Assembly (NCBI RefSeq): GCF_963678635.1
Contig: NC_087067.1
Coordinates: forward strand, 35,601,966-35,665,965
DNA: 64,000 nucleotides
DNA from: Symsagittifera roscoffensis
Lineage: Eukaryota > Xenacoelomorpha > Acoela > Convolutidae
Direction: 5' to 3'
Part shown: piece by piece, positions 1-11,149 of the stretch
Numbering within the stretch: the stretch's first letter is position 1
Layout: every line of letters begins with the position of its first letter
Position numbers and translations under genes: made by a program
Notes under the pieces: generated by a model
The model's input: the letters and a program-made list of their open reading frames with translations, nothing else
Told to the model about the DNA's origin: nothing
The model's database searches: none

Positions 1-1940
1 AAAACCCTGGCAGTCACCAGATCAATTCAGAAGTTACCAATCGAAGCCAGTTTTGATGAAGATGGCCAAACAGATGTCTGGAAGAAATAGCTTGTAACTG
101 GACAAGAAATCGAGGATTTGCAAATCGTGGATGCTGTAACAATAACATTTTCAGGAAGCCGATCAACATAGTGAATTCAAAATTTTCACCTCCGCTTCAA
201 AATGGAAACTGGTGCTTTATAAACGGCAATCAAAGAGCTCGTCTATCAGAGTTTGTATTTTAAATAACGCTATCCTTATGAAAAAAATAACTTCCGATTT
301 TTTTCGTCTTTATTATAGAACGGCAAAAGTTTAAATTTGTTTCCATTCTAACGAGGTGCTCCGGGTTTTAATGTTTTAAAAAAAACAGTTTTTTGAAGCA
401 AAAAAAAGGTTTAATTAGCCATATCACCTTAGTTTCGGTTCAACCGTAGCATAGTAGTTTTGACTGGGAGCTATCCCCGTTTGGCAAAAATGTGCAACCA
501 TACGTCCCACCATACTGAAAACCAAATCTACATTTTAAATAAATTTAAATCAGAAAACTCAAAACAAAACAAATGAACAGTAGTTGATCTAAAAACTTGA
601 AATGCAGCGAACCCAAAAACGAACCCACGCAGAACGTCAATGAACAACATTTAAAAAACGAGAACTTTTGATGTGTTTTGTTAAAGGTAAACCAGCTATT
701 CTCTTTTTGATGTTAGAATTCTGAAAATCTTTTGAAAGAGTTTTGGCGGTCTCAAGTAGTACAGTTAATCTAGTGCGACGACACACAAACTAGATTGAAG
801 AGCATCTTTAAATAGCAAAAAGCAGAAACACTCTCACAATGCTCAAAGTTAACACCGTGAAAGTAGAAAAAACTTTGATCTTACTTTTATAGCTCGCCAA
901 ATACATAAAATTTATCATTAATTCTCGCGCTCCACGAAAAAAAAGTTATATTGAACACTCAATTGGGAAAAAAAAATTTTTAGCAAAGAAACTTGATAAC
1001 AGTAAATTGTATCAAAAAAACATGGCTTGGACTTTGATTGCTTTTTTCGCAGAAAAAAGTACAGCCCAAATAAATCATTTAAACGCGATTTTTTCAATTG
1101 CTCGAACAACCCATTCAAGTGCTTGAGTCAAATACTGATCAACGCTAATGTAGTTTAGAAGAAAAATTTTTTGCTTTATTTCAATTTTTATTTGATGATT
1201 TCGGCAACAATTGATTTCAAATTTTCTGCTGGCGTTTTTTTATGATTGTCAAATTATCGCCGTTTTAATCTCTGATTGACATTAGAGGGATCGACAAAAA
1301 AAAATTCTCCAAAAACTCGTTTGAAACTGAAACAGTTTTTTTATTAAAATATTTTAGCACATTTTGCGAAACCCGATATTTCCTTTTTACATTATCAAAA
1401 ATACAAATGTTTCCAAACATTTGGCTTGGAGCGACTTGAAAATCTTCTCCACATACTATTTTATAAATTATCTCCACCTCGGGTGCCCGACATCAAGTTG
1501 TAAATTTGAAACATTCTTGACGGCGTTTTTCATGTTTATAAATTATGCGGTCTTAACTGGAGGATTGTTATGAATAACGCTCATGAACTGAACTTGCCTT
1601 ACTTTTTGTAAAATAACTTTTCAAAGTTGAAAAAACCGTGTATTATCGTGCTTGAAAAATAAAGTCTCGGCCTGAAATCCCTTCGGCTTGAAATCCCCCC
1701 TCGACCTGTGGTTCTAGTTCCCTCAACCCCTACAAATAAAAAGAGTAAACTTGAGATTTCAATTGAGAAATCTAGTTTTGCTGCATTGAGATGGGTCTAA
1801 AATGCGACCAAATCAAAACACTCAAGAATATGCTCTGTTCTCCAAAAAAAGAGATTGTTAAGTACATCCATTGGCTCTTGTAATGAAATTGAAATCAAAA
1901 GTCTTCAGTAAAAAAATTAGGACGGAAGGCTCTCACAGTT
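1..1940. other. AT-rich non-coding stretch
   Basis: No convincing coding exon, RNA gene or mobile-element end was seen. Open frames here are under 70 codons, very AT-rich and without splice-site support. Poly-A and poly-T runs are frequent. It may be intronic or intergenic. Confidence 0.5.
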
Positions 1941-3123
1941 AAAAGACTGGGTTTTATGCACAAAACGGTCCAAAATCAAAAATTTATATCTTTTAGTTAG
2001 AATAAATGCGGCAAAATATGATTGGCTAATATTAGCCAATCAAATTCAAGCAACATGGTCAGGCATGTCAATCAATTGTTCCAGTAGAAAAAAATATTAG
2101 CCGAAGTAACTGAGAATGTGAATCTTAGTCAAATAATAAACTAACTTCATGTTTTTTTTGTGAAATTATACAGTGCTGATTTAAATTAACCGGACAAAAC
2201 GCGTAAAACTTGAAATTTGAAACGCATTTTTCTCAAAATAGGTTGAGTTTAGGCTAAAACTTATGTTGACAAAACTTGCTTAAAATTTTAGCAGAATAAA
2301 TATGGTGTATTTTGCGAAATTCGGGACGGAAATTTTACCCCAAAAATGGGTCATTTTGGCTTTTCTTAGTTAATCAAAACATACGCCGAAATTATTCAGT
2401 CGATCACTGACATAACTATATCAAAGTGAGCCCCTTACGTAGCTCAACAAACTTTATGAAGGCTATTTTCTCCAAAAAAATTGCATATTGTTTAAAAATT
2501 GTTTTTAAATAAAAAGTTGGTATTTTGATTAGTAAAAATGACCTTTTTTGTCTATCAAACAAAAATAAATTAACTTATACAATAATTTGGAGATTATACT
2601 CTTCTTAAAGTTTGTTGGGCTACGTAAGGGTCTCACTTTGATATAATTATGTCTGTAATCGACAGGTTATTTTGGCGTAATTTTTGATTAACTAAGAAAA
2701 GCCAAAATGACCCATTTTTGGGGTAAAAGTTCGGACCCGAATTTCGCAAAACAAATTACACAATATTAATTCTGTTAAAATTTTAAGCAAGTTTTGACAT
2801 CATAAGTTTTCACTTAAACTCAACCCAATTGAGAAAAATGCGTTTTAAATTGAAGTTTAACGCGTTTTGTCCGGTTAATTTAAATCAGCACTGTACTCTA
2901 AGAAAAAAGTTCAGTAAAATGATTTCAACGCAAAAAAATTTCTATCGTTTTGGTCATTTCGGCCAATAATTTCATCCTGCTTTAAATTTCAACTGAAATG
3001 CCGGACCTTGTTGTTTGCATATGATTGGCTAATGAACCAAACAGATTCAACCATATATTGACTTAAGATCAAGATGTAGAAATACTTATTTTGGGCCGTT
3101 TTGTGCATAAGAACCAAAAGACT
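1941..3123. repeat. Outer inverted repeat enclosing a foldback element
   Basis: A left arm at about 1941-1976 (containing TTTTATGCACAAAACGG) is matched in reverse complement by about 3088-3123 (containing CCGTTTTGTGCATAAGAACC). The arms lie outside the terminal repeats of the 2171-2893 element. A short palindrome built on GATTGGCTAAT lies inside the left half near 2020-2041, and the same motif recurs on the right near 3022. This looks like an older inverted-repeat element into which the inner one inserted. Divergence of the arms makes the exact ends uncertain. Confidence 0.5.
2171..2893. mobile_element. TA-flanked foldback MITE, Tc1/mariner-like ends
   Basis: The first bases (CAGTGCTGATTTAAATTAAC) are the reverse complement of the last bases, and the element is flanked on both sides by TA (2169-2170 and 2894-2895). 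The two halves remain complementary over most of the 723 bp: for example CCCAAAAATGGGTCATTTTG near 2338 pairs with the matching stretch near 2710. No transposase frame is present. A CAGT terminus with a TA target duplication is typical of non-autonomous Tc1/mariner derivatives; the superfamily is inferred from the ends only. Confidence 0.8.
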
Positions 3124-3376
3124 TATGATTTTAGATTCTTGGAGAACCAGAAATTATGGTTTCCATATTTAAATGAGATAACAATTGATGATGAAAACTT
3201 TTTCAGGCAAAATATTCTCAGACAAAATTAGTTTGTTATTGATATTTTAGTTATTCAGCTACATCATCAATCATTCTATCAATTTGAAAAAGTATCCAAA
3301 CAATTTGTTGTTCATTGAGAAATAAAGCAGTCGCGGTAAAAGTTGTTTATAGCTTTGATTGATTAAAATTGGTTGA

Positions 3377-4170
3377 ATTGGAGGGTCTCAAACTTTTTGG
3401 TATTTTCTTGAAGAATACGAAAAGCTAAAAACATCCCATTAAACTTTAAAATACATCCGTTTTAGCTCTTAAAAAAATTTCATGACCCATTTAACCAAGA
3501 AAACAGACTTTCGAGTTATTTGTTTTGCTATTTTTAATAATAAACAAGGAACAACTTGTTGATGTGCACGTAACACAAAATCTTTTGAACACAAAAACAA
3601 ACAAAACTAAGGATTATAGTGCAAATTAAGGAACTTTTTAGTTCGTTCGTCTATCAATGGATCTGAACGATAGCCTAGAAAACGAGTAAATTCAGTAGTT
3701 TTAGAGAAAGATAAGCTTATTTGAATACATTTTTTTCCGAAAAATCAATCGAGAAAAAAAAACATTTATGAAAACTTTTTTTTAAATAATTTTTTTTTGT
3801 AAAAGTTTTTTTTTTCTCGGTTGATTTTTTGAAAAAAAAAATGTTACCAAATATGCGTATCCTACTCTTACTACTGAATTTACTCGTTTTTTAGGCTATC
3901 GTATAGATCCATTGATAGTAGAATGAACCAAAAAAGTTCCTTAATTTGCACTAAAATCCTTAATTTTGTTTGTTTTTGTGTTCAAAACAGGTTGTTCCTT
4001 GTTTATTATTGAAAATAGCAAAACAACTAGCTCGAAAGTCCATTTTCTTGGTTAAATGGGTCATGAAAAATTTTTAATAGCTTAAATGGATGTATTTTAA
4101 AGTTAAAGGGGATGTTTTTAGCTTTTCGTATACTTTAAGAAAAGACCAAAAAGTTTGAGACCCTCCAATC
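3377..4170. mobile_element. Long foldback (inverted-repeat) element
   Basis: ATTGGAGGGTCTCAAACTTT at 3377 is matched in reverse complement at about 4151-4170. The arms stay complementary toward a centre near 3770 made of A and T runs around GAGAAAAAAA / TTTTTTCTC. There is no coding capacity. The GAGGGTCTCAAAC-type end resembles some hAT-like ends, but I cannot show a clear 8-bp target duplication, so the class is open. Arm divergence suggests an older insertion than the 2171-2893 element. Confidence 0.65.
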
Positions 4171-5587
4171 TTTTTTTGTAAGAACTTTTGTTTTTGACTA
4201 AAAAGCGCTAAAAAACTTCCGAAACAAGTAATTGTAGAGAATAAGTAATTTTTTACGTTTATTTTCGAAATTTAGGCTTGCTCACTTGCTCTGTGTGCTC
4301 GAAATTAGACTAAAAATCAAGGGGTTTAAACCGATTTTCTTCTACACTGAGGATTTTATTGGATTTTATTCAACAGTGACGACAACAAGCGCTTCAATAT
4401 GATATATCACTCAACCCGTTCCGGTGAATTTTTGTGGTAGCTCAATTTGCATGAAAAACTAAAAAATTGGCAAAAACAAACACATCCGAAATCAAGATTT
4501 TTCAGTGGTCGGAACAAAAATCAATTAAAATCCCTTTTCGACGATTGCACCACGACTACACACTCCATTTAAAAAATTTATCAGCCCCTATTTAACATAT
4601 CGAGTATATGTTAGTTGTTTGAGTTTTTTCTTGATTCCATAAGATAATCGAGTGTGATATACGGGGTGTGATAGATGGATTAGACGGAAAAAAAATAAAA
4701 ACAGCTCTAATGGAAAATTAATGATTTTTGTAATTCCATAGAGAGCAGCCTTATAATGACAAACAATTGATTTATTAATACCTTCTTTTAGACAGTTTGA
4801 AGTGCAATCGAAATATTAAGAGCAGATGCATTTTCATGGAGAATTTCACAACAAAGAATGGGTGTGCGCCAGACTTCTTGACTGTATAAGCAAGGGTGAA
4901 CACTAAATGAACCTGAGCTTTTACTGTTTTTTGAAAACTCAGCCTGATTTTTGCTTAAAACTAGAACGAAACGTATCAATTTGAAAACCAGTTGTTCAAT
5001 CAAGCATCGCACTTTATGTTACCACAAACACCTGTATGAAAATAATCATACATTCGAAATTGGCCTATATAATTTCATCATCTGAAATTGGAGAAAAAGG
5101 TTAAGGTAAACATGGAAAAAGAAACTGACAGCGTTTCAAAAAAGGTATAAGTTATCTGTCAAGAAAGTCAATAGTAAAGAAAAAAATGAGTAACTCAATC
5201 TTGACTGCCCCATAAAATATTCGCTGCGTCAACGAAAAAATACTGTAGTGATTTTTCTTTCAGATAACTCTTTTTAAAAAGAGCTTATTGATCATACATA
5301 ACACATAAAAACTGAGCAAGACAATTGCGAATAAATCAACGAAGCAGAAACTGAACTTGCTTTTTCTGCCCGAAAAAAAAAGATTTCTTGAACCTAGTTT
5401 TATGATGTAATCTGGCAATATCGGTAGAGTGATACGAGCTTGCCTAATATGCTGCAATACTTTATGCTGCTTTAGATGCTGCGAATTTAAAGGTAAGATG
5501 GGTTTTCTCAACAAAAATATTTTCATTACCATATACATTGTCAAAAAAAACTTGCACATTTTTTCAAATAATTAATTTTTTTTTCAG
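4171..5587. other. Non-coding stretch
   Basis: AT-rich sequence with short, unconvincing open frames on both strands. It ends in a pyrimidine-rich tract and CAG immediately before the broken PAN exon, so part of it may be an old intron. Confidence 0.4.
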
Positions 5588-5830
5588 GATTCTAAGTGTG
5601 AAGTATTCTCTCATGGACACAAAATTTCTGGAATAAATGATTATCGTCAAGTTTGTTGCAATTATTGGCCAGAATTCTTGTGGCAGCTTATGTACATTTG
5701 ACCCATCTTGTAAATCCTAATATTACAACATAGTTGTTGAACAGTGCCAACTGCTCGCTTCAGATCTGCATCTAAAAAACCCGATAATACCATATATCAA
5801 AAGTCTTCATCATTAGGAGGCCAAACTGTA
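5588..5830 (+). pseudogene. Broken PAN/apple-domain exon
   Basis: After a TTTTTTTTTCAG acceptor-like tract the sequence encodes, near 5680-5800, a Cys-patterned segment closely matching the intact PAN exon at 22989-23194. Shared features are a CGxLCxF start, CKS, then QCQLLAxDLHLKN. Within this copy there is a TAA immediately after the CKS motif. The preceding stretch (5588-5675) is open in a different frame, implying an indel. The GTAAGT donor found in the other copy is missing. PAN domains are disulphide-rich adhesion modules of secreted or membrane proteins. This looks like a dead duplicate exon. Confidence 0.6.
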
Positions 5831-8616
5831 TTTTTAGCAGATTCCGCATCAAGTTAAAAAAACTTTGTCTTTGAATCCGCAAAACAGAGTTTTCTTTGAT
5901 GTTTTTGTTACGGATTCCGTAGTGGAAACCACTGACAAATGTCTATCATGTTTCCCACTTCAAATTGTTTCAACAGCAGTAAAAAATGAATCCGGAACAA
6001 AACCAGACCACAGTTTGCGGATTTCACAAAAGAATCAAAAATCACAATGAAGAATTTCTGCTATTTAGGGTTTAGTATTTTCGATTTTAGATAATAGCAT
6101 ATAAACTGAGTTTGTTCTCAAAAACAGAGCACGAATTTCAACGTTTGATTTTCTTTAAAAAAGGGCCTCACAGCCCTTGAAAAAACTACAATTTTAAATT
6201 GGTGTATAAAGTTCACTAATTTAACTTACTAGTCACAATTCGATACATTGTTTAATCTGCAAGTTTGATGCCGTTTAACCTACTGGTTTTCTCATCTGAG
6301 AAAAATTTGATTCTTCTGTTTCAGGGCAAAACATAATATCGTAAGGCAAAGCACACAAAAAAAATTTATTTCCTTTTATGTAGAAAATGTTTGTCATACA
6401 ATAAAACTAAAGAAAAAATGCTAGTCATACAATTTACTTTTTGGAATAAATTCAGTTTTGCATACAATTTTTTTCCACGAAATTATATGATAAGATTTTT
6501 ATCCCTAATTGAATAATTTATAGTTAGCAGTTTTTGTCCGCTTAGGATCTTTGTCCTGTTTTAATTATCACACAATGTACAAAAAAAAGAAAAAATCCCA
6601 ACCTTGAATTTCGGCTATTCTTACTTTCGAACCAATTGCTCATAAAAAAGATTAAGAGCACAAAACACTTAAGAGCAGTAACTCTAAGGTTAAGTTTAAT
6701 TTGAGCCTAAGGTTATTGTTCCGACTTTCGATACAAAAGTAACAGAATATTTGTGCTCGGGGTGGATTTTTTTTTCTTCAGACAAATTTCGTCTTTTTAA
6801 CTAGCCAATTTTGACGGAATTTTCAAATATCATTCGAAAGGTATTGTTGTCTTGAGCTCAAATTTGAAAAAAAATTTCACCTGTGATCATTTTTCTTAAA
6901 GCTATGGGGGTTTAAAGATTGCCATTTTGGCCAATTTGGGACAATTAACAGACGATATATTTTGCGCTATTAACGAGTAAGCGGAGATTTAATCCGTCTT
7001 AGAAATTGTTCCAAATTGGTTGAAAGAAGCTTGCCATAATTGATTTGTGACAAGCAGCGAAATTTATACTTTTGTACTTATGATGGCGTGTGGGGGAAGT
7101 TTTTCATAAAAAATTTCAAATTTTAGAAGAAAAAAGATTTCATTTTTGTTTTATTATATTTAAATTTTTAATGTTAATACTGCTCCATAAACCCTAAAAG
7201 GCCGTCGGAACATTCAGGGCTTCGCCCTGATACGAGCAGTCTTGCTAAGTTGGATTATTTGTTTTTCAGGGTTAAGACACTGTCACACACTCAGCGAGGA
7301 ATGCGGTGGTCCAAGTGAGGATGGAGTTAATGGATGGTAACTTTCAAAGCTACCAGAAACGACAAAAGCAAAAGCCACAATTAACTGAAGGTCTTCTGGG
7401 TGGCATAAAGAGGCATGAAAGTGTTCATTTGTATGTCACAGTTTCCTGCTAATTAGCGAGAGAATGCGAGGTACAAGCCTGAACTCCACAATTTTTTTTC
7501 ATAGAGATTCACTAATTTAGTGATATCAGTAAACCTCTAAAATTTTTGGAGGCTGTTCGAGGAGACAGTTGCCGTAGTCGTTCCAAATCGAAAGGTATAT
7601 TCAACCAAACAGCTAAAACATAACCATATATAAAATTAATCCACGTCTTCTGTTTTCGTGTCGCACATGTGACCAACCGTACGCACCATTAGCTTATATT
7701 TCACTGATTAAATCAAAAAATTATTTAATTTTTCGAAGCTATACGTTGAGATTTATTTTGGTCCCATTCGATTTACATTGGCAGTTCAAGTATTTGGTCA
7801 TGAAGGTGACAAAAGATGAAATTCTTTGAAGCAATTTTGGCAATGTGCAGTATGGAGACCTGTGTTTGAACTAGTAGGGGACTGGTGGCGTGTTGAGCTT
7901 CGAAATCACTATTCCTTACGTAGACCCAGATCAAGTAGTAGATATTACAACCCCCTATAAGAGGCACCCATTAACTCACTGTAACAGGCACTCGCTGAAC
8001 AGCTGTCAGGTGTCCCACAGAACCACAATCATCAATTTAATTCAAACCATATCAAAGAGCTACGATGTGTTTAGTACCACAATATCGACGAGCTCAAAGC
8101 AAAACGAGCGATAATAACGACGAACTCAAAACAAAAACAAACAAAATACTCTAGCTTCGTTTATTAAGAAAAAACTTAACAGTTTGAGTGCTTTCCTCAT
8201 TTTACAACTATTCTCCATGGTAACCGTTGAAACGAAAAAGGTTAATAAAAATGAATTCAATCTCAATTAAGAGTGAAACAATTTGTTCCGATAAGTTTCA
8301 CAGACATATATGAGGGATATTCCTGACACACCGATAGTAAAAACAGATAACTCCTAAAAGGTTGACCACGTTGATTTTCTGAGCACTTTAAGGCACAACA
8401 AAGACCCAAATTTGAGGAAAAATTCTGCGCTATGAGCAAGTTTTTCAGAATTTTTGCAGCAATTTTGCGCAAAATTTCTGCGCCGCAGGCAAATCGAGTG
8501 CGAGAATTTTCCTAAACATAGTATATTAAGTTTCTGTACTTAACCTTGTCAGGAGAATTAGGATTGAGCAAATATAATTTGATGGTGAGAAAATTGAAAA
8601 TTAAGGTCAGCAACAA
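5831..8616. other. Non-coding stretch with no supported gene
   Basis: Contains short open frames only. A small hairpin (CAGGGCTTCGCCCTG) lies near 7220. A possible short exon at about 7270-7337 is preceded by GTTTTTCAG but is too weak to call. The sequence joins the tandem array at about 8617 without an obvious boundary motif. Confidence 0.4.
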
Positions 8617-9837
8617 TATGATTAATCCTACAGCGATGAAGTCCAAATCCAGCAGTTTGATACCATCATCGGCAAAAACTCTCATCTTATCGAAATTGCG
8701 ATAGCCCAGCAGTGAACACAGTAGAAAAAGAAAGCAAGATATCTATGCTATTGTCTGGATTAGTTTCATCAACTTACAGATGAAAGAAGAATAAAAGAAC
8801 GCTGGTGGACACGAGACTTGAAATGGAAGTCTTAAGTCAGTGCAAAAGCGGCGGCCATGACAAAAACAAACCTTCAAAAACCAACATTGCACGTGGGAAA
8901 ATGGAGCGCAAGTATTACATTTTCCCAGGAATTTCACAGCGACCTAAGATAGAAAAAGCCGACTGGCTGAGTCAGATACCTTGACTTTATGTGCTCTTCT
9001 TCCTCTCGACATAGCTAAACGATTTTTACTTAGTTTTCTTCTACATATGAAAAAAACTCCATAGCGGGGACTCGGATTCCCAGAAAACCTGAATACTTTT
9101 AAAAGCAGGACTGAAAAAACTAATTATAGTTAATTTCATTGACAGTTACATATCGGATCTATTACAGAAGGATTTTGCCTTTCCTCGCCCTCAAGTACTT
9201 GTACTCTGAAAAATTACAACTAATTTGGAATTGAATTTCAATCGTTCAGAGCATTACAGTAGCTAAAATACTTTAGAGACATTTTAAAATCATTCGGCAC
9301 CAGGCCTCCATTTCAGCAATTGCCAAGAAATCCTCTCTTTTTACGGGCTGAAATCCTCTCATTCAGCGGGAACTGAATCAGGTTCCATCCATTTTGAGAA
9401 GTCACGATCGTATTGCACAAGCATGTCACCTTCAGAAACTTCATTTCTATTTCCTAATCAAACGTTTCTCCTGTAAAGTTTGGCTGTTGTGATCGTTCCT
9501 TCAAAATTGTCCAAATACAGCTTTTTTCTTCATTTCTAAGAAATTCTACCTCGTAAATCAATTTTTTTCCTCTTAAATTTGACTTTTAGGTTATTCTGAC
9601 CCTCCGTTTGTTTTTAATTTTGCCTCTAAGTTCCTAATTCCGAACTGCTGCTGGCTCGGATGCTCCTGACGTAATAGCACAGAACTTAAATCTTGCTTAA
9701 TCGTATTTCAATCTCACACTCAACTGAGACACATCACGATGAAGCCTGAGTTGATTTGAAATTCAATCGAAGCTAAGTCATATAATCCACCAATTGGTTT
9801 TTTTTTCAATTACTTGCCGTCACACTGCTTTTTGGGC

Positions 9838-10042
9838 AGTTTTTGAGATTGAATCGTTGAATATCGTTGAATCAATTGAGCGTTGGAGACTTTCATCGAG
9901 TTGTTCATCTTTGAAAGCCTATGTGAGTGAACTGTTGCAAAAATTGTCAGTAATTAGGCCTGAAAAATTAGGAAATCGAATTGGCGAGCCACAATCATGG
10001 TTAGAAATGGAGTTAAATAATCTTTTTAACCGAAAGTTGTAA
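9838..10042 (+). other. Open frame conserved in some array units
   Basis: In this unit an open frame ends in a segment reading LKAYVSELLQKLSVIRPEK and then EPQSWLEMELNNLFNRKL before a stop. The unit at 14321-14506 keeps the same frame with a few substitutions, and the fragment at 18745-18798 preserves the same C-terminus. Units at about 11300, 12700 and 17300 have a changed A-run after RPEK that shifts the frame. No known domain is recognised. It could be the last exon of a tandemly duplicated gene or a transposon remnant; the present start is not assigned. Confidence 0.3.
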
Positions 10043-11149
10043 ATATAGATTATATTAGATTTCACAAGTGAAAAACGGGTTCCGCTCATCGTTTGCGAAT
10101 ACAGCCTACCTTACAGATCCCGTTTACTGACATGAATTTCTCGACATCCTAAATCACTGCAGACATTTTTGCTCATATGATTCGGCATTCCAAAAACTGT
10201 TTTGTATTGATATTGTATATGATTAATCATACACTGATGAAGTCCAAACCCAGCAGGTGGATACCATCATTGGCAAAAACTCCTGTCTTATCGAAATTGC
10301 CATAACCCAGCAGTGAACAGAGTAGAAAAAGAGAGCAAGATACCTATGCTATTGTCTGGATTTGTTTCATCAACTTACAGATCAAAGAAAAATAAAAGAA
10401 CGCTGGTGGACACGAGACTTGAAATGGAAGTCGTAAGTCAGTGTAAAAGCGGCGGCCATGACAAAAACAAACCTTGGAAAACGGACATTGCACGTGGGAA
10501 AATGGACTGAAAGTATTACGTTTTCCGAGAAATTGCACAGCGACCTAAGATAGAAAAGGCCGACTGGCTGAGTCAGATACCTTGACTTTTTGTCCTCTTC
10601 TTCGTCTCGACCTAGCTATTTGATTTTTGATCTGTTTAATGGCTAACCATTTTGCTACAGCTCTTAGGCTATCAGCCAAACGGTTTTTACTTATTTTTCT
10701 TCTGCATATAAAAAAACTCCATAGCGGGGTCTCGGATTCTCAGACAACGTGAATACCTTTAAAAGCAGGGCTGAAAAATAAATTTATAGTTGTTTTCAAT
10801 GACAGTTACATATCGGATCTGTTACAGAAAGATTTTTCCTTTCCTCGCCCTCAAGTACTCGTACTCTGAAAAATTACAACTAAGTTGGAACGGAATTTCA
10901 ATCGTTCAGGGCATTACAGTAGCTAAGAAAATTTTAAAAGACGTTATAAAATCATTCGACACCAGGCCTCCATTTCATCAATTGGCAAGAAATCCTCTTT
11001 TTAAGGGCTGAAATCCTCTCTTTTTACGGGTCCCGAATCAGGTTCCATCCATTTTGAGAAATGACGATCGTATTGCACGAGCATGTCACCTTCAGAAATT
11101 TCATTTTTATTCTTAATCAACCGTTTCTCCTGTAAAGTTTGGCTGTTGT

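Noticed and set aside
7269-7337. Short exon-like segment after GTTTTTCAG with a Cys pair resembling a thrombospondin-type repeat
   Set aside because: Only about 22 codons, a weak donor (GATG|GTAACT) and no neighbouring exon; too little to support.
8743-8937. Cys-rich minus-strand frame recurring in several array units
   Set aside because: It lies antisense to other recurring frames in the same repeat and breaks in some units; recurrence reflects the tandem array, not selection.
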